Part shown: positions 8,030-18,396 of the stretch, in pieces
Layout of the letters: each line of letters begins with the position of its first letter
How positions within the stretch are numbered: the first letter of the stretch is position 1
Source of the DNA: Alectryocaccomicrobium faecavium
GTDB lineage: Bacteria; Bacillota; Clostridia; Christensenellales; Aristaeellaceae
Reading direction: 5' to 3'
DNA: 20,930 nucleotides
NCBI GenBank assembly: GCA_018713425.1
Contig: DVOT01000041.1
Coordinates: 1 to 20,930 of the forward strand
Translations under genes and position numbers: made by a program
Notes under the pieces: model-generated
The model's database searches: none
Told to the model about the DNA's origin: nothing
What the model saw: only the letters and a program-made list of their open reading frames with translations

Positions 8030-9205
8030 TCACGCCTCCTGGTAATTTTCGTCCACGTGCGCCACCATGCGGTAGCGCGCGTCTTTCTCGCGCAGGCGCG
8101 CTTCGATGTGGGAAAGCGCTTGCGCGCGTTCATCTTGCTTCATGCCCACGGGTACGGCGATATCGAAAATCAAATTGATGCGGTTTTGCCCGTCCGTCAT
8201 GCGGAAATCGTGGATGGAAAAGAGCGGGTTTTCGGCTTTTACCGCTTCCAACACCTGGGCGCGCACCGCGTCCACGCGCTCGCTGCCCACCGTGACCGGA
8301 TCCAGATGGATGACGATCGGCACGTGCAAATCGGCATAGATGCGGCGCTCCGCCTCGTCGATGGCTTCGTGCGCGCGCACGATATCCGCGTTGTCGGGCA
8401 CTTCGGCGTGCACGGAAGCCATCACGCGGCCTGGGCCATAATCGTGTACGATCAAATCGTGTACGCCCACCACCATGTCGGTTTTGCGCACTTCTTCCGC
8501 CAACTGGCGCACGAGTTCGGGATCGGGCCGGCCGCCGAGCAGCTGATCGATGGTTTCGTGCGCCACGTCGAAGCCGGATTTGAGCACCAGCAGCGCCACC
8601 AGCGCGCCCGCACCGCCGTCCACGCGCATTTCGCCCGTAGACACGGCGATTACCGTCGCCGCCGCCACGGTGAGCGTGATCAGACAATCGTTCAGGCTAT
8701 CGCGCGCGGTGGCCAGTTGCACCGAAGAAGAGATGCGCTTGCCAATTTTGCGGTTGAACGCCCACATCCACAGTTTCACCAGCGCGCTGAGCACCATCAC
8801 GCACAATAGCGGCCAACCTGCCGTCACCTCTTCGGGGTTGATCAGCTTTTGCACGGAACTGATCAGCAACTGCCCGCCCGCGAACAGGATCAAAAACGCG
8901 ATGATCAGCGAAGAAACGTATTCCACGCGCCCGTGCCCAAAGGGATGCTCGGGATCGGGCTGCCGCCCGCTCAGGCGCGCGCTGATGATGGAGATCAGCG
9001 AGGAGCCCATGTCCGAAAGGTTGTTGATCGCGTCCGAAAGCACGGAAATGCTGCCCGACAGCAGACCCGCGACCATTTTGGCGACGCACAGCAGCGCGTT
9101 GAGCGCGATGCCTACGCCGCCCGCCAGTTGGCCATAGGCGCGCCGCACGGCGGGATCGCCCGCTTCCCCCTGGGGCACAAAGCGGCGGATCAGAAAATTT
9201 TGCAT
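8030..9205 (-). CDS. Cation diffusion facilitator, predicted Mn(II) efflux (MntE-like)
   Basis: This 391-residue cation diffusion facilitator exports divalent metal by proton exchange. It has about six membrane helices (roughly residues 26-215), the DPEHPFGHGRVEYV loop after helix 2, and a long cytosolic C-terminal domain that ends in a second ferredoxin-like part. By alignment to YiiP the metal site is N61/D65 in helix 2 (INNLSD) and D169/D173 in helix 5 (RDSLND). The N-D/D-D set is the one reported for pneumococcal MntE, while zinc exporters usually use H or D at the first position and H in helix 5. The start is ATG at 9205, right after GGGAGGGAGT; an upstream in-frame start would give an unrelated N-terminal tail. 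It lies between ileS and the serine hydrolase on the same strand. Confidence 0.88.
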   Translation of the reverse strand: MQNFLIRRFVPQGEAGDPAVRRAYGQLAGGVGIALNALLCVAKMVAGLLSGSISVLSDAINNLSDMGSSLISIISARLSGRQPDPEHPFGHGRVEYVSSLIIAFLILFAGGQLLISSVQKLINPEEVTAGWPLLCVMVLSALVKLWMWAFNRKIGKRISSSVQLATARDSLNDCLITLTVAAATVIAVSTGEMRVDGGAGALVALLVLKSGFDVAHETIDQLLGGRPDPELVRQLAEEVRKTDMVVGVHDLIVHDYGPGRVMASVHAEVPDNADIVRAHEAIDEAERRIYADLHVPIVIHLDPVTVGSERVDAVRAQVLEAVKAENPLFSIHDFRMTDGQNRINLIFDIAVPVGMKQDERAQALSHIEARLREKDARYRMVAHVDENYQEA

Positions 9206-9335
9206 ACTCCCTCCCCAAATAGCGCGGCCGTTTCCGAGGAAACGGCCCGCAATTTCACCCAGCGCAATTTGCGCGCAGAGCTGCCTCTCCTGCACAGCAC
9301 GGGAGGCAGCCCCTTTTCACGTCTCTTTGAGTTCT
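9206..9335. other. Hairpin-rich spacer between ileS and the cation-efflux gene
   Basis: Two perfect inverted repeats are present: GGCCGTTTCC/GGAAACGGCC at 9226-9247 with a two-base loop, and GCTGCCTC/GAGGCAGC at 9280-9310. Neither is followed by a T-run on the minus strand, so neither is a standard terminator for ileS. GCGCAATTTGCGC at about 9263-9275 is another small palindrome. No promoter with both boxes was found on the minus strand. The efflux gene may be read from ileS through this folded leader. The Mn-responsive yybP-ykoY riboswitch was considered, but its conserved core was not recognised. Confidence 0.5.
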
Positions 9336-12449
<3,114 letters not shown>

Positions 12450-12517
12450 GGCGTATATCCTCCCTGTCGCCCTCGCGTCCGTTGGAAATCCTCAAAAGCG
12501 CCGCGGCTTTTTCGCAC

Positions 12518-12547
12518 AAAAAAACCGCGCCCCACATTGGGACGAGG
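12518..12547 (-). terminator. Regulated terminator of the ileS T-box leader
   Basis: On the minus strand CCTCGTCCC and GGGGCGCGG pair with one mismatch around the loop AATGT, followed by seven T residues (12524-12518). The stem begins just after the T-box core, as expected for the terminator that competes with the antiterminator. A second smaller stem (AAAAGC/GCTTTT at 12494-12511) lies between it and the ileS ribosome site. Confidence 0.82.
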
Positions 12548-12769
12548 CTCTCTCGCGGTACCACCCAAATTGGCGCAATGCGCCCGCTCGCCAGGGGCGC
12601 GCAGCCCCCGCGCGCTGTATCGGGCGCACCCGCACGCGCTTACTCCGTTCAGCGCGGCGCTCGGAACCGATGCGCGCACAGCTCGCTCCCACCGGGCTCA
12701 CACCCTCCCCGGCTCGCTGGCGGCGCGGTTGCGCCGTGCGCGGATTTCCTCATCGCGGCATATCCATAC
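12518..12769 (-). promoter_or_regulatory. T-box leader of ileS
   Basis: The minus strand carries the T-box core TGGTACCGCGAGA at 12563-12551, the invariant sequence that contacts the uncharged tRNA acceptor end. The leader from about 12769 has a GATGAGGA segment near its start and several GC-rich stems consistent with Stem I to III. An AUC at 12671-12669 is a candidate isoleucine specifier codon. Uncharged tRNA-Ile binding would favour the antiterminator and switch ileS on. The class is firm from the core motif and the downstream gene; the specifier is a tentative reading. Confidence 0.88.
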
Positions 12770-12775
12770 CCCTTT

Positions 12776-12804
12776 ATTATAATAGATGCGCGCGAAAAAG
12801 TAAA
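12776..12804 (-). promoter_or_regulatory. Promoter of the ileS T-box transcript
   Basis: On the minus strand TTTACT (12804-12799) and TATAAT (12781-12776) are 17 bases apart, placing the start of transcription near 12769, about 200 bases before the T-box core. The stretch 12805-12942 shows no convincing gene and separates the ileS and CRISPR control regions. Confidence 0.8.
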
Positions 12805-12942
12805 CCGCCGCCGCGGCATTTAACGCGCTTTTAGCCCGGGGAGAGGAGAAGGCAAGGTTTGCCCTGTCGCTTCCGTCCATTTTCGCCAGGAAGGCGGCTG
12901 TATATTCGGGGCACAAAATTATCCGCAAAATAAAATGTTTTA

Positions 12943-12971
12943 TTTACAAACGTGCCAAATTATGCTAAAAT
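12943..12971 (+). promoter_or_regulatory. Promoter of the cas9-cas1-cas2-csn2 operon
   Basis: TTTACA at 12943-12948 and TAAAAT at 12966-12971 are 17 bases apart. A start near 12978 would give a leader of about 160 bases that is antisense to the whole tracrRNA. The -10 box lies in the same A/T run that forms the tracrRNA terminator U-tract on the other strand. Confidence 0.65.
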
Positions 12972-12999
12972 AAAAATGCAACCCACCAAAGCGGATTGC
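12966..12999 (-). terminator. tracrRNA terminator
   Basis: On the minus strand GCAATCCGC and GTGGGTTGC form a nine-pair stem (two G-U pairs) with a TTTG loop at 12999-12978, followed by ATTTTTATTTT. This is a standard rho-independent terminator and sets the tracrRNA 3' end near 12970. Confidence 0.85.
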
Positions 13000-13085
13000 A
13001 AGCTCACACACTGTGAGGCCGGGAAACCCGGCGGGGTTGGCAAAGCCGTATTTGAACGCGTTGTGTTGTAAGATGGTAACCTTAC
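12970..13085 (-). ncRNA. tracrRNA of the type II-A CRISPR system
   Basis: The RNA is read opposite to cas9. Its 5' part is an anti-repeat to the array repeat: GGUUACCAUCU (13081-13071) and CAACACAAC (13068-13060) pair exactly with the repeat, separated by a small internal loop. A GCGU bulge (13059-13056) lies opposite GA, and UCAAAU (13055-13050) pairs with the repeat's GUUUGA. Then come a nexus-like GGCUUUGCC (13047-13039), a GCCGGG-UUU-CCCGGC hairpin (13032-13018), a CUCACA-GUG-UGUGAG hairpin (13017-13003) and the terminator stem. This order matches known II-A tracrRNAs, which pair with crRNA for RNase III processing and bind Cas9. The 5' end is estimated from the promoter; the total is about 116 bases. 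Confidence 0.93.
13058..13081 (+). repeat. Repeat-like (sense) segment in the cas9 leader
   Basis: Read on the plus strand this segment follows the array repeat closely: GTTGTGTTG, a shortened middle, then AGATGGTAACC. It is the complement of the tracrRNA anti-repeat, and in a cas9 leader transcript it would be a repeat mimic able to pair with tracrRNA. Confidence 0.8.
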
Positions 13086-13091
13086 GCCATT

Positions 13092-13120
13092 ATCTTACCA
13101 CGGCTGGGCCGCCTTGTCAA
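13092..13120 (-). promoter_or_regulatory. Promoter of tracrRNA
   Basis: On the minus strand a perfect TTGACA (13120-13115) and TAAGAT (13097-13092) are 17 bases apart, just before the anti-repeat. It ends only four bases from the cas9 ribosome site (AAAGGAG, 13125-13131), so transcription into cas9 passes over it. Confidence 0.82.
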
Positions 13121-13140
13121 TACGAAAGGAGAAAAAATTC

Positions 13141-16100
13141 ATGCAAGAGTATTACCTTGGGCTGGACATTGGCACGGATTCCGTCGGCTGGGCGGTTACA
13201 GACCTGCAATACAAAATCCTCAAGAAGAATGGCAAGGCGTTGTGGGGCACGCGCCTGTTTCCCGAGGCAAATACCGCGGCGGACCGCCGCGCCAACCGCA
13301 TTGCGCGCAGGCGCATCGAGCGCCGGGAGCAGCGCATCGCCCTATTGCGGGATATTTTTGCCCCGGCCGTCGCCGCGGTGGATCCCGCTTTTTTCCAGCG
13401 GCTGGACGAGAGCAAGTTTCTGGAAGCGGACAAGCGCCCGGACGGCAGCGGCGCGCCGCTGGGCAAATACGCGCTGTTCGCGGACGGCGCCTATTGCGAC
13501 CGCGATTATCACCGGGAATTCCCCACCATCTACCACCTGCGGCGGGCGCTGCTCCTGGAGGAACGCGCATTCGACGTGCGCCTGGTGTACCTCGCCGCGC
13601 ACCACATTCTCAAAAAGCGCGGGCATTTCCTGTTTGGCGATTTGGCGCTAGAGGACGTGACCTTTGAAAGTTGCCTTTCGGAGTTGCGGGAATGCCTGCG
13701 GGAGGAATACGACCAGGAATTTTTCCTGCAAGATGAAGAATCCTTTTCCCAGGCGCTGCGGGATCGCTCGCTGGGCGCCAACCGCAAAAAGGATGCGCTG
13801 CGCGAGGCCATGGGGCCGGACGCGAAGGATAGGCAACTGAGCACGCTATTGGATTTTCTCGCGGGCAAAAAAGGGAGCGCGGCGGCGCTGTGCGGTCTGG
13901 AATTGGTGGAAGACGTGAAATTTTCCTTTAAAGACGACTTTGAGGCCGCGGAACCCCAACTCATCGCGGCGTTGGGCGACGATATGAACCTGGTCTACTG
14001 CGCCAAGCGGATGTATGATTGGAGCGCCCTGGCGGAAATTTTGAACGGCGAGCGCTATCTTTCCTGCGCCAAGGCAAAGGAATACGAGAAGCACAAGGAA
14101 GATTTGCAGCGGCTGAAGGGCGTTTTGCGCGATTTTCCAGCGGAATACCGCGCAATGTTCCGCAAGAGCGATGTAGAACACAATTACGCGGCCTACAGCG
14201 GGCACGGCAGCGCGCAGCAGCGCTGCAATGCCGACGATTTCCTGGCCTATGTGAAAAAAGTTTTGGGTGCGCTGCGCGAAAAGATGAACGCGGCCAGCCG
14301 AGCGGAAGTAGAAGCCATCTTGAATGAAGTGGAAGCGGGCACATTCCTGCCCCGGCAATCCTCCACGGCCAACGGCCGCGTCCCCTACCAGTGCCACGAA
14401 AAGGAACTGGAAATCATTCTGGAGCGCGCGAGCCGCTATCTGCCGTTTTTGCGCGAAAAGGACGAGAGCGGCCTAACTGCGCAGGAAAAAATCCTGGCCA
14501 TCTTCCGCTTCCGCATCCCCTATTACGTGGGCCCGCTGAACCCAAAATCCAAAAACGCCTGGCTGGTGCGCGGCGAGGAAAAAATCTTCCCGTGGAATTT
14601 CGAGCAGGTGGTGGATCTCGATAAGAGCGCGGAAAATTTTATCACGCGCATGACCGCGAAGTGCAGCTACATCGGCGCGCCCGTGTTGCCCCGGGATTCC
14701 CTGCTGTACACCCGCTTTGTGGCGCTCAATATGCTCAACAAGCTGAGCGTCAACGGGCATCCCATTTCTGTGGCGCTCAAGCAGGAAATCTACGAAAAGC
14801 ACCTGATCCCAAGGGGCAAAACGAATTTCAAGGCGCTGCACCAATGGCTGCTCAGCAATGGCAAGCTGCAAAAAAGCGATGAGCTCGGCGGCGTGGATGA
14901 GGAATTCAAACTGGCCATGCCGGGCTACGCCGTTTTCCGGAACCTGCTTGCCCGCGGGAACAGCGAAGATATGGTGGAAGAGATCATCCGCCACATCGTT
15001 TTGTTTGGCAAGGAGCGCAAGTTGCTATCGCATTGGCTGGAGCGCGAATATGGCGGGCGGCTTTCCGAGGAGGACCGCGCATACGTCCTGCGCCAGCGCG
15101 AGCGGTTCAGCGGCTGGGGCAACCTTTCGGCACAGTTGCTGCGGGACATCCGCTGCCCCGTGGAAGAAGGCGGCGAGCCGCTCTCCATCGACGAGGCGCT
15201 CTGGCGCACCAATTGCAATTTGAACGAGTTGCTTTCCAACCAATATGGCTTTGCTAGCGCCATCGAGCAACGCCGCGCGCAGGTGCTGGGCAGGGAGAAG
15301 CCCACGCTGGAGGAATTTTTGCGGGATAGCTACGCTTCTCCGGGCATCCGCCGCGCGATCCACCAGAGCATGGGCATCCTCGACGAAATCCAAAAGCTCA
15401 TGGGCGGCGCGCCCAAGCGCGTGTTTGTGGAAGTGACGCGCGGCGAGGGCGCAAAGGAGCGCACGCAATCCCGCAAAAAGCAGCTGGAAGCGCTGTACAA
15501 GTCCTGCAAGAAGGACGCGGAGAAGATTTACGAGGACTACGCCGAACTCTATGCCCATCTGCAAAAGCAGGACGACGCCGCCCTGCGCGGCAAGAAGCTC
15601 TATCTGTATTTCACGCAAATGGGCCGGTGCATGTACAGCGGCAGGCGCATAGATCTCGCGGATCTGTTTGCCGAGGGCTATGACATCGACCACATCCACC
15701 CGCGGAGCGTGGTGAAGGACGACAGCTTCGACAATCTCGTGCTGGTGCGAGCTGAACTGAACCGCAGCAAGACCAACGATTACCCCATCCGCGATTCCAT
15801 CCGCGAAACCATGCGCGGGCACTGGACGTTCCTGCGCAAACACGGGCTGATCAGCGAGGAAAAATACCGCCGCTTAACCCGCGCCACCCGGTTTGAGGAT
15901 AGCGAACTGGCGGGCTTCATCGCGCGCCAACTCGTGCAGACGGGGCAGGCGGCCAAAATCGTGGCCGAGCTTTTGCGGCAGCGCTATGGCGACGACCGCG
16001 TGGTATACGTGAAGGCGGGCAATGTTTCCGCGTTCCGCCAGGACCAGCGCATCACGGCGGAGGGCGAGCAGAAGCAGGCGGGCGCGTGCAAAGGGCTGAA

Positions 16101-17214
16101 AATCCCGCAAGATCCGCTCTTTGTGAAGTGCCGCGAGGTGAACGATTTCCACCACGCCAAGGACGCGTATCTGAACATCGTGGTGGGCAACACCTACCAT
16201 GTGAAATTCACCCGCAATCCGCTCCGGTTTGTGCAAAGCAGGCAAATCTACAGCATGAACCACGTGTTCGATTACGACGTCGCGGAAAAGGACGGGTTCG
16301 CCTGGAAAGCCGGGGAGGACGGCTCCATCGCCATGGTGCGCCGCATGATGCGCAAGAACAATATCCTGCTCACGCGCTATGCGCGCGAGGAGACAGGGAA
16401 ACTGTTTGATGTGCAGATCGTCCGCAAGGAAAAGGGGAAGGTGCCCATCAAGTCGAGCGATCCGCGCATGCGCACAAAAGACTATGGCGGATACAATAGC
16501 GCAAAAAGCGCCTACTTTATGCTGGTCGAGCACGGAAAGGGGAAGAAACGGGTTCGCTCTCTGGAGGTCGTCACTATCCTGGATAAGGCGCTGTGCGAGC
16601 GCGAGCCGCTCCGCTACTGCGAGGAAGTTCTTGGCTTGGAAGCGCCCAAAGTGCTGATTTCCAAGATCAAGATCGATTCGCTGTTCTGCCTGGATGGCTT
16701 CCGGATGCATTTATCGGGGAGGCAAGGACCGCAGATTAAATATAAAAACGCCAACCCCCTGGTGCTGTCCCCGGAATGGGCGCCGTACATCAAGCAGGCG
16801 GCCAAGTGCGTGGAACGATATGCCGGAGAAAAAGAGGACGTCCAGCTCACGGCTTTCGACGCGGTCGACGCGCAGCGCAATTGCCAGCTCTACCAAATTC
16901 TGCTGGAAAAGCTCACGCTGCAGCCCTACCGGGTGAAATACGGCACGCCGGCGAAAACCCTGGCGGAACATGCGGCAGCGTTCTGCCGGCTCACTCCCTT
17001 GCAGCAGTGCAAAATTTTGCTGCAAATTCTAAATCTCTTCAGCACCAATGCCGATAGCGCGGATCTAAAGCTGCTTTGCGGCAAGGCGGGGATCGGGATT
17101 TTGCTCACCTCCAAAAACCTGGAAAATTTCGCCGGGCATTCCTTCCATCTCATCTACCCGTCCATCACGGGCGTGTTTGAGCAGGCGATCAACCTGCTGG
17201 GGGATGAGTTTTGA
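13141..17214 (+). CDS. cas9: CRISPR-associated endonuclease Cas9, type II-A
   Basis: Cas9 is the crRNA- and tracrRNA-guided DNA nuclease. This 1357-residue protein appears complete. RuvC-I is YYLGLDIGTDSVGWAV with D9. The arginine-rich bridge helix is at about 49-73, followed by an HHILKKRGHFL segment at 154-164 and the recognition lobe to about 730. RuvC-II is RVFVEV with E764. HNH is YDIDHIHPRS with D850 and H851, and N874. RuvC-III is FHHAKDAYLN with H1005 and D1008. The PAM-interacting region follows, with KDYGGYNSAKSAYFML and the closing LIYPSITGVFEQAI. All catalytic residues match SpCas9 positions D10, E762, H840, N863, H983 and D986. ATG 13141 is chosen over a TTG at 13114 because AAAGGAG lies nine bases upstream. 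The stop overlaps the cas1 start by four bases (TTGA). Base composition resembles the host genes. Confidence 0.98.
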   Translation: MQEYYLGLDIGTDSVGWAVTDLQYKILKKNGKALWGTRLFPEANTAADRRANRIARRRIERREQRIALLRDIFAPAVAAVDPAFFQRLDESKFLEADKRPDGSGAPLGKYALFADGAYCDRDYHREFPTIYHLRRALLLEERAFDVRLVYLAAHHILKKRGHFLFGDLALEDVTFESCLSELRECLREEYDQEFFLQDEESFSQALRDRSLGANRKKDALREAMGPDAKDRQLSTLLDFLAGKKGSAAALCGLELVEDVKFSFKDDFEAAEPQLIAALGDDMNLVYCAKRMYDWSALAEILNGERYLSCAKAKEYEKHKEDLQRLKGVLRDFPAEYRAMFRKSDVEHNYAAYSGHGSAQQRCNADDFLAYVKKVLGALREKMNAASRAEVEAILNEVEAGTFLPRQSSTANGRVPYQCHEKELEIILERASRYLPFLREKDESGLTAQEKILAIFRFRIPYYVGPLNPKSKNAWLVRGEEKIFPWNFEQVVDLDKSAENFITRMTAKCSYIGAPVLPRDSLLYTRFVALNMLNKLSVNGHPISVALKQEIYEKHLIPRGKTNFKALHQWLLSNGKLQKSDELGGVDEEFKLAMPGYAVFRNLLARGNSEDMVEEIIRHIVLFGKERKLLSHWLEREYGGRLSEEDRAYVLRQRERFSGWGNLSAQLLRDIRCPVEEGGEPLSIDEALWRTNCNLNELLSNQYGFASAIEQRRAQVLGREKPTLEEFLRDSYASPGIRRAIHQSMGILDEIQKLMGGAPKRVFVEVTRGEGAKERTQSRKKQLEALYKSCKKDAEKIYEDYAELYAHLQKQDDAALRGKKLYLYFTQMGRCMYSGRRIDLADLFAEGYDIDHIHPRSVVKDDSFDNLVLVRAELNRSKTNDYPIRDSIRETMRGHWTFLRKHGLISEEKYRRLTRATRFEDSELAGFIARQLVQTGQAAKIVAELLRQRYGDDRVVYVKAGNVSAFRQDQRITAEGEQKQAGACKGLKIPQDPLFVKCREVNDFHHAKDAYLNIVVGNTYHVKFTRNPLRFVQSRQIYSMNHVFDYDVAEKDGFAWKAGEDGSIAMVRRMMRKNNILLTRYAREETGKLFDVQIVRKEKGKVPIKSSDPRMRTKDYGGYNSAKSAYFMLVEHGKGKKRVRSLEVVTILDKALCEREPLRYCEEVLGLEAPKVLISKIKIDSLFCLDGFRMHLSGRQGPQIKYKNANPLVLSPEWAPYIKQAAKCVERYAGEKEDVQLTAFDAVDAQRNCQLYQILLEKLTLQPYRVKYGTPAKTLAEHAAAFCRLTPLQQCKILLQILNLFSTNADSADLKLLCGKAGIGILLTSKNLENFAGHSFHLIYPSITGVFEQAINLLGDEF

Positions 17215-18086
17215 GCTGGCGGGTGGTGGTGGTTTCCAGCAACGCCAAGGTGGACTACAAAATGGACTACATCACCGTGCGCACGCTGGAGGAAACGCGC
17301 CGCGTACACATCAGCGAAATCGGCGTGCTGATGCTGGAGAGCACCGCCATTTCCATCACGGCCTACGCGCTGTGCGAGCTGCTCGCCCACAAGGTGAAGG
17401 TGATCTTTTGCGATCACCAGCGCAATCCTTATGGCGAGCTGCTCCCCAGCAGCGGCAGCCACGATTCCACCGCGAAAATCCGCCAGCAGATGGAATGGAC
17501 GCAGGCGGCCAAAGCGGCGGTTTGGACGGAGATCATCCGCGCCAAAATCCTCGGCCAGCGCGATGTATTGCTGCGCTGGCAAAGGCCGCAGGCGCAATTG
17601 CTGACGGGGTACCTGGGCCAGATTCAGCTGGGCGACGCCAGCAACCGGGAGGGCCACGCGGCCAAGGTGTATTTCAACGCGCTGTTCGGCAAGGAATTTT
17701 CCCGGGCGCTGGATACGCCTGAAAACGCGGCGCTGAATTACGGCTATGGGCTGGTCCTTTCCGCCATCAATCGCGAAATCGCCGCCGCGGGGTATCTGAC
17801 GCAGTTGGGCGTGTTTCACGATAACGTGTACAACGCCTTCAACCTCGGCTGCGACCTGATGGAGCCCTTGCGGCCGCTGATCGACAACGAAGTGATGAAT
17901 TTGCGGCCCGAAACCTTCGAAAAGGAACACAAGCACGCGCTAATCCGCCTGCTGCAAGCGCAGGTACGGCTGGATGGCAAGCAACATGTGCTGCTATACG
18001 CGCTGCGACTGTATTGCGCCAGCGTGTTCCGCGCGCTGCAAAGCGGCAAAATCGACGAACTCCGCCTGATTGAATATGAGCTATAG
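17211..18086 (+). CDS. cas1: CRISPR-associated integrase Cas1, type II
   Basis: Cas1 with Cas2 inserts new spacers at the leader end of the array. The 291-residue protein aligns from its first residues with streptococcal II-A Cas1 (SWRVVVVSSNAKVDYK). The catalytic metal residues are E147 in SNREGHAAKVYF, H203 in GVFHDN and E218 in DLMEPLRPLID, matching E149, H205 and E220 of S. pyogenes Cas1. The start is a TTG overlapping the cas9 stop; the nearby ATG at 17204 is out of frame. Tight overlap with cas9 and cas2 implies coupled translation. Confidence 0.97.
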   Translation: MSWRVVVVSSNAKVDYKMDYITVRTLEETRRVHISEIGVLMLESTAISITAYALCELLAHKVKVIFCDHQRNPYGELLPSSGSHDSTAKIRQQMEWTQAAKAAVWTEIIRAKILGQRDVLLRWQRPQAQLLTGYLGQIQLGDASNREGHAAKVYFNALFGKEFSRALDTPENAALNYGYGLVLSAINREIAAAGYLTQLGVFHDNVYNAFNLGCDLMEPLRPLIDNEVMNLRPETFEKEHKHALIRLLQAQVRLDGKQHVLLYALRLYCASVFRALQSGKIDELRLIEYEL

Positions 18087-18396
18087 ATTTATGAGAGTGA
18101 TCGTATTTTTTGATCTGCCGGTGCAGACCAGCGCGCAGCGGCGCGAATATACGCAATTCCGCAAGCAGCTCGTCAAAGACGGATTCATCATGATGCAGGA
18201 ATCCGTGTATTGCAAGCTGGCGCTCAATATGTCCGTGGCAGGCGCGATTATGGAGAACATCCGCCAGAACAAGCCGCCGGAAGGACTGGTGCAAATGCTG
18301 GTGGTCACGGAAAAGCAATTTGCTCGCATGGAATTCGTGGTGGGCGAAAGCTACACCGAAATTGTGAACAGCGATGAAAGGACGATTTTTCTATGA
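18076..18396 (+). CDS. cas2: CRISPR-associated protein Cas2
   Basis: The 106-residue protein has the Cas2 ferredoxin-like fold signature MSYRFMRVIVFFDLP with the conserved D13, then FIMMQESVYCKL and VTEKQFARMEFVVGE, all close to streptococcal II-A Cas2. Cas2 dimers bridge two Cas1 dimers in the spacer integration complex. ATG 18076 is preferred because MSYR is the family start. It overlaps cas1 by 11 bases and csn2 by four, so translation is probably by re-initiation. Confidence 0.96.
   Translation: MSYRFMRVIVFFDLPVQTSAQRREYTQFRKQLVKDGFIMMQESVYCKLALNMSVAGAIMENIRQNKPPEGLVQMLVVTEKQFARMEFVVGESYTEIVNSDERTIFL

Noticed and set aside
12482..12834. Several short open frames on both strands across the ileS leader
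   Set aside because: They overlap the T-box core, its terminator and promoter, which explain the sequence better than coding does.
13114..13140. Upstream TTG start for Cas9 adding nine residues
   Set aside because: It would place the start over the tracrRNA promoter and the AAAGGAG ribosome site inside the coding region; MQEYYLGLDIG matches the usual Cas9 N-terminus.
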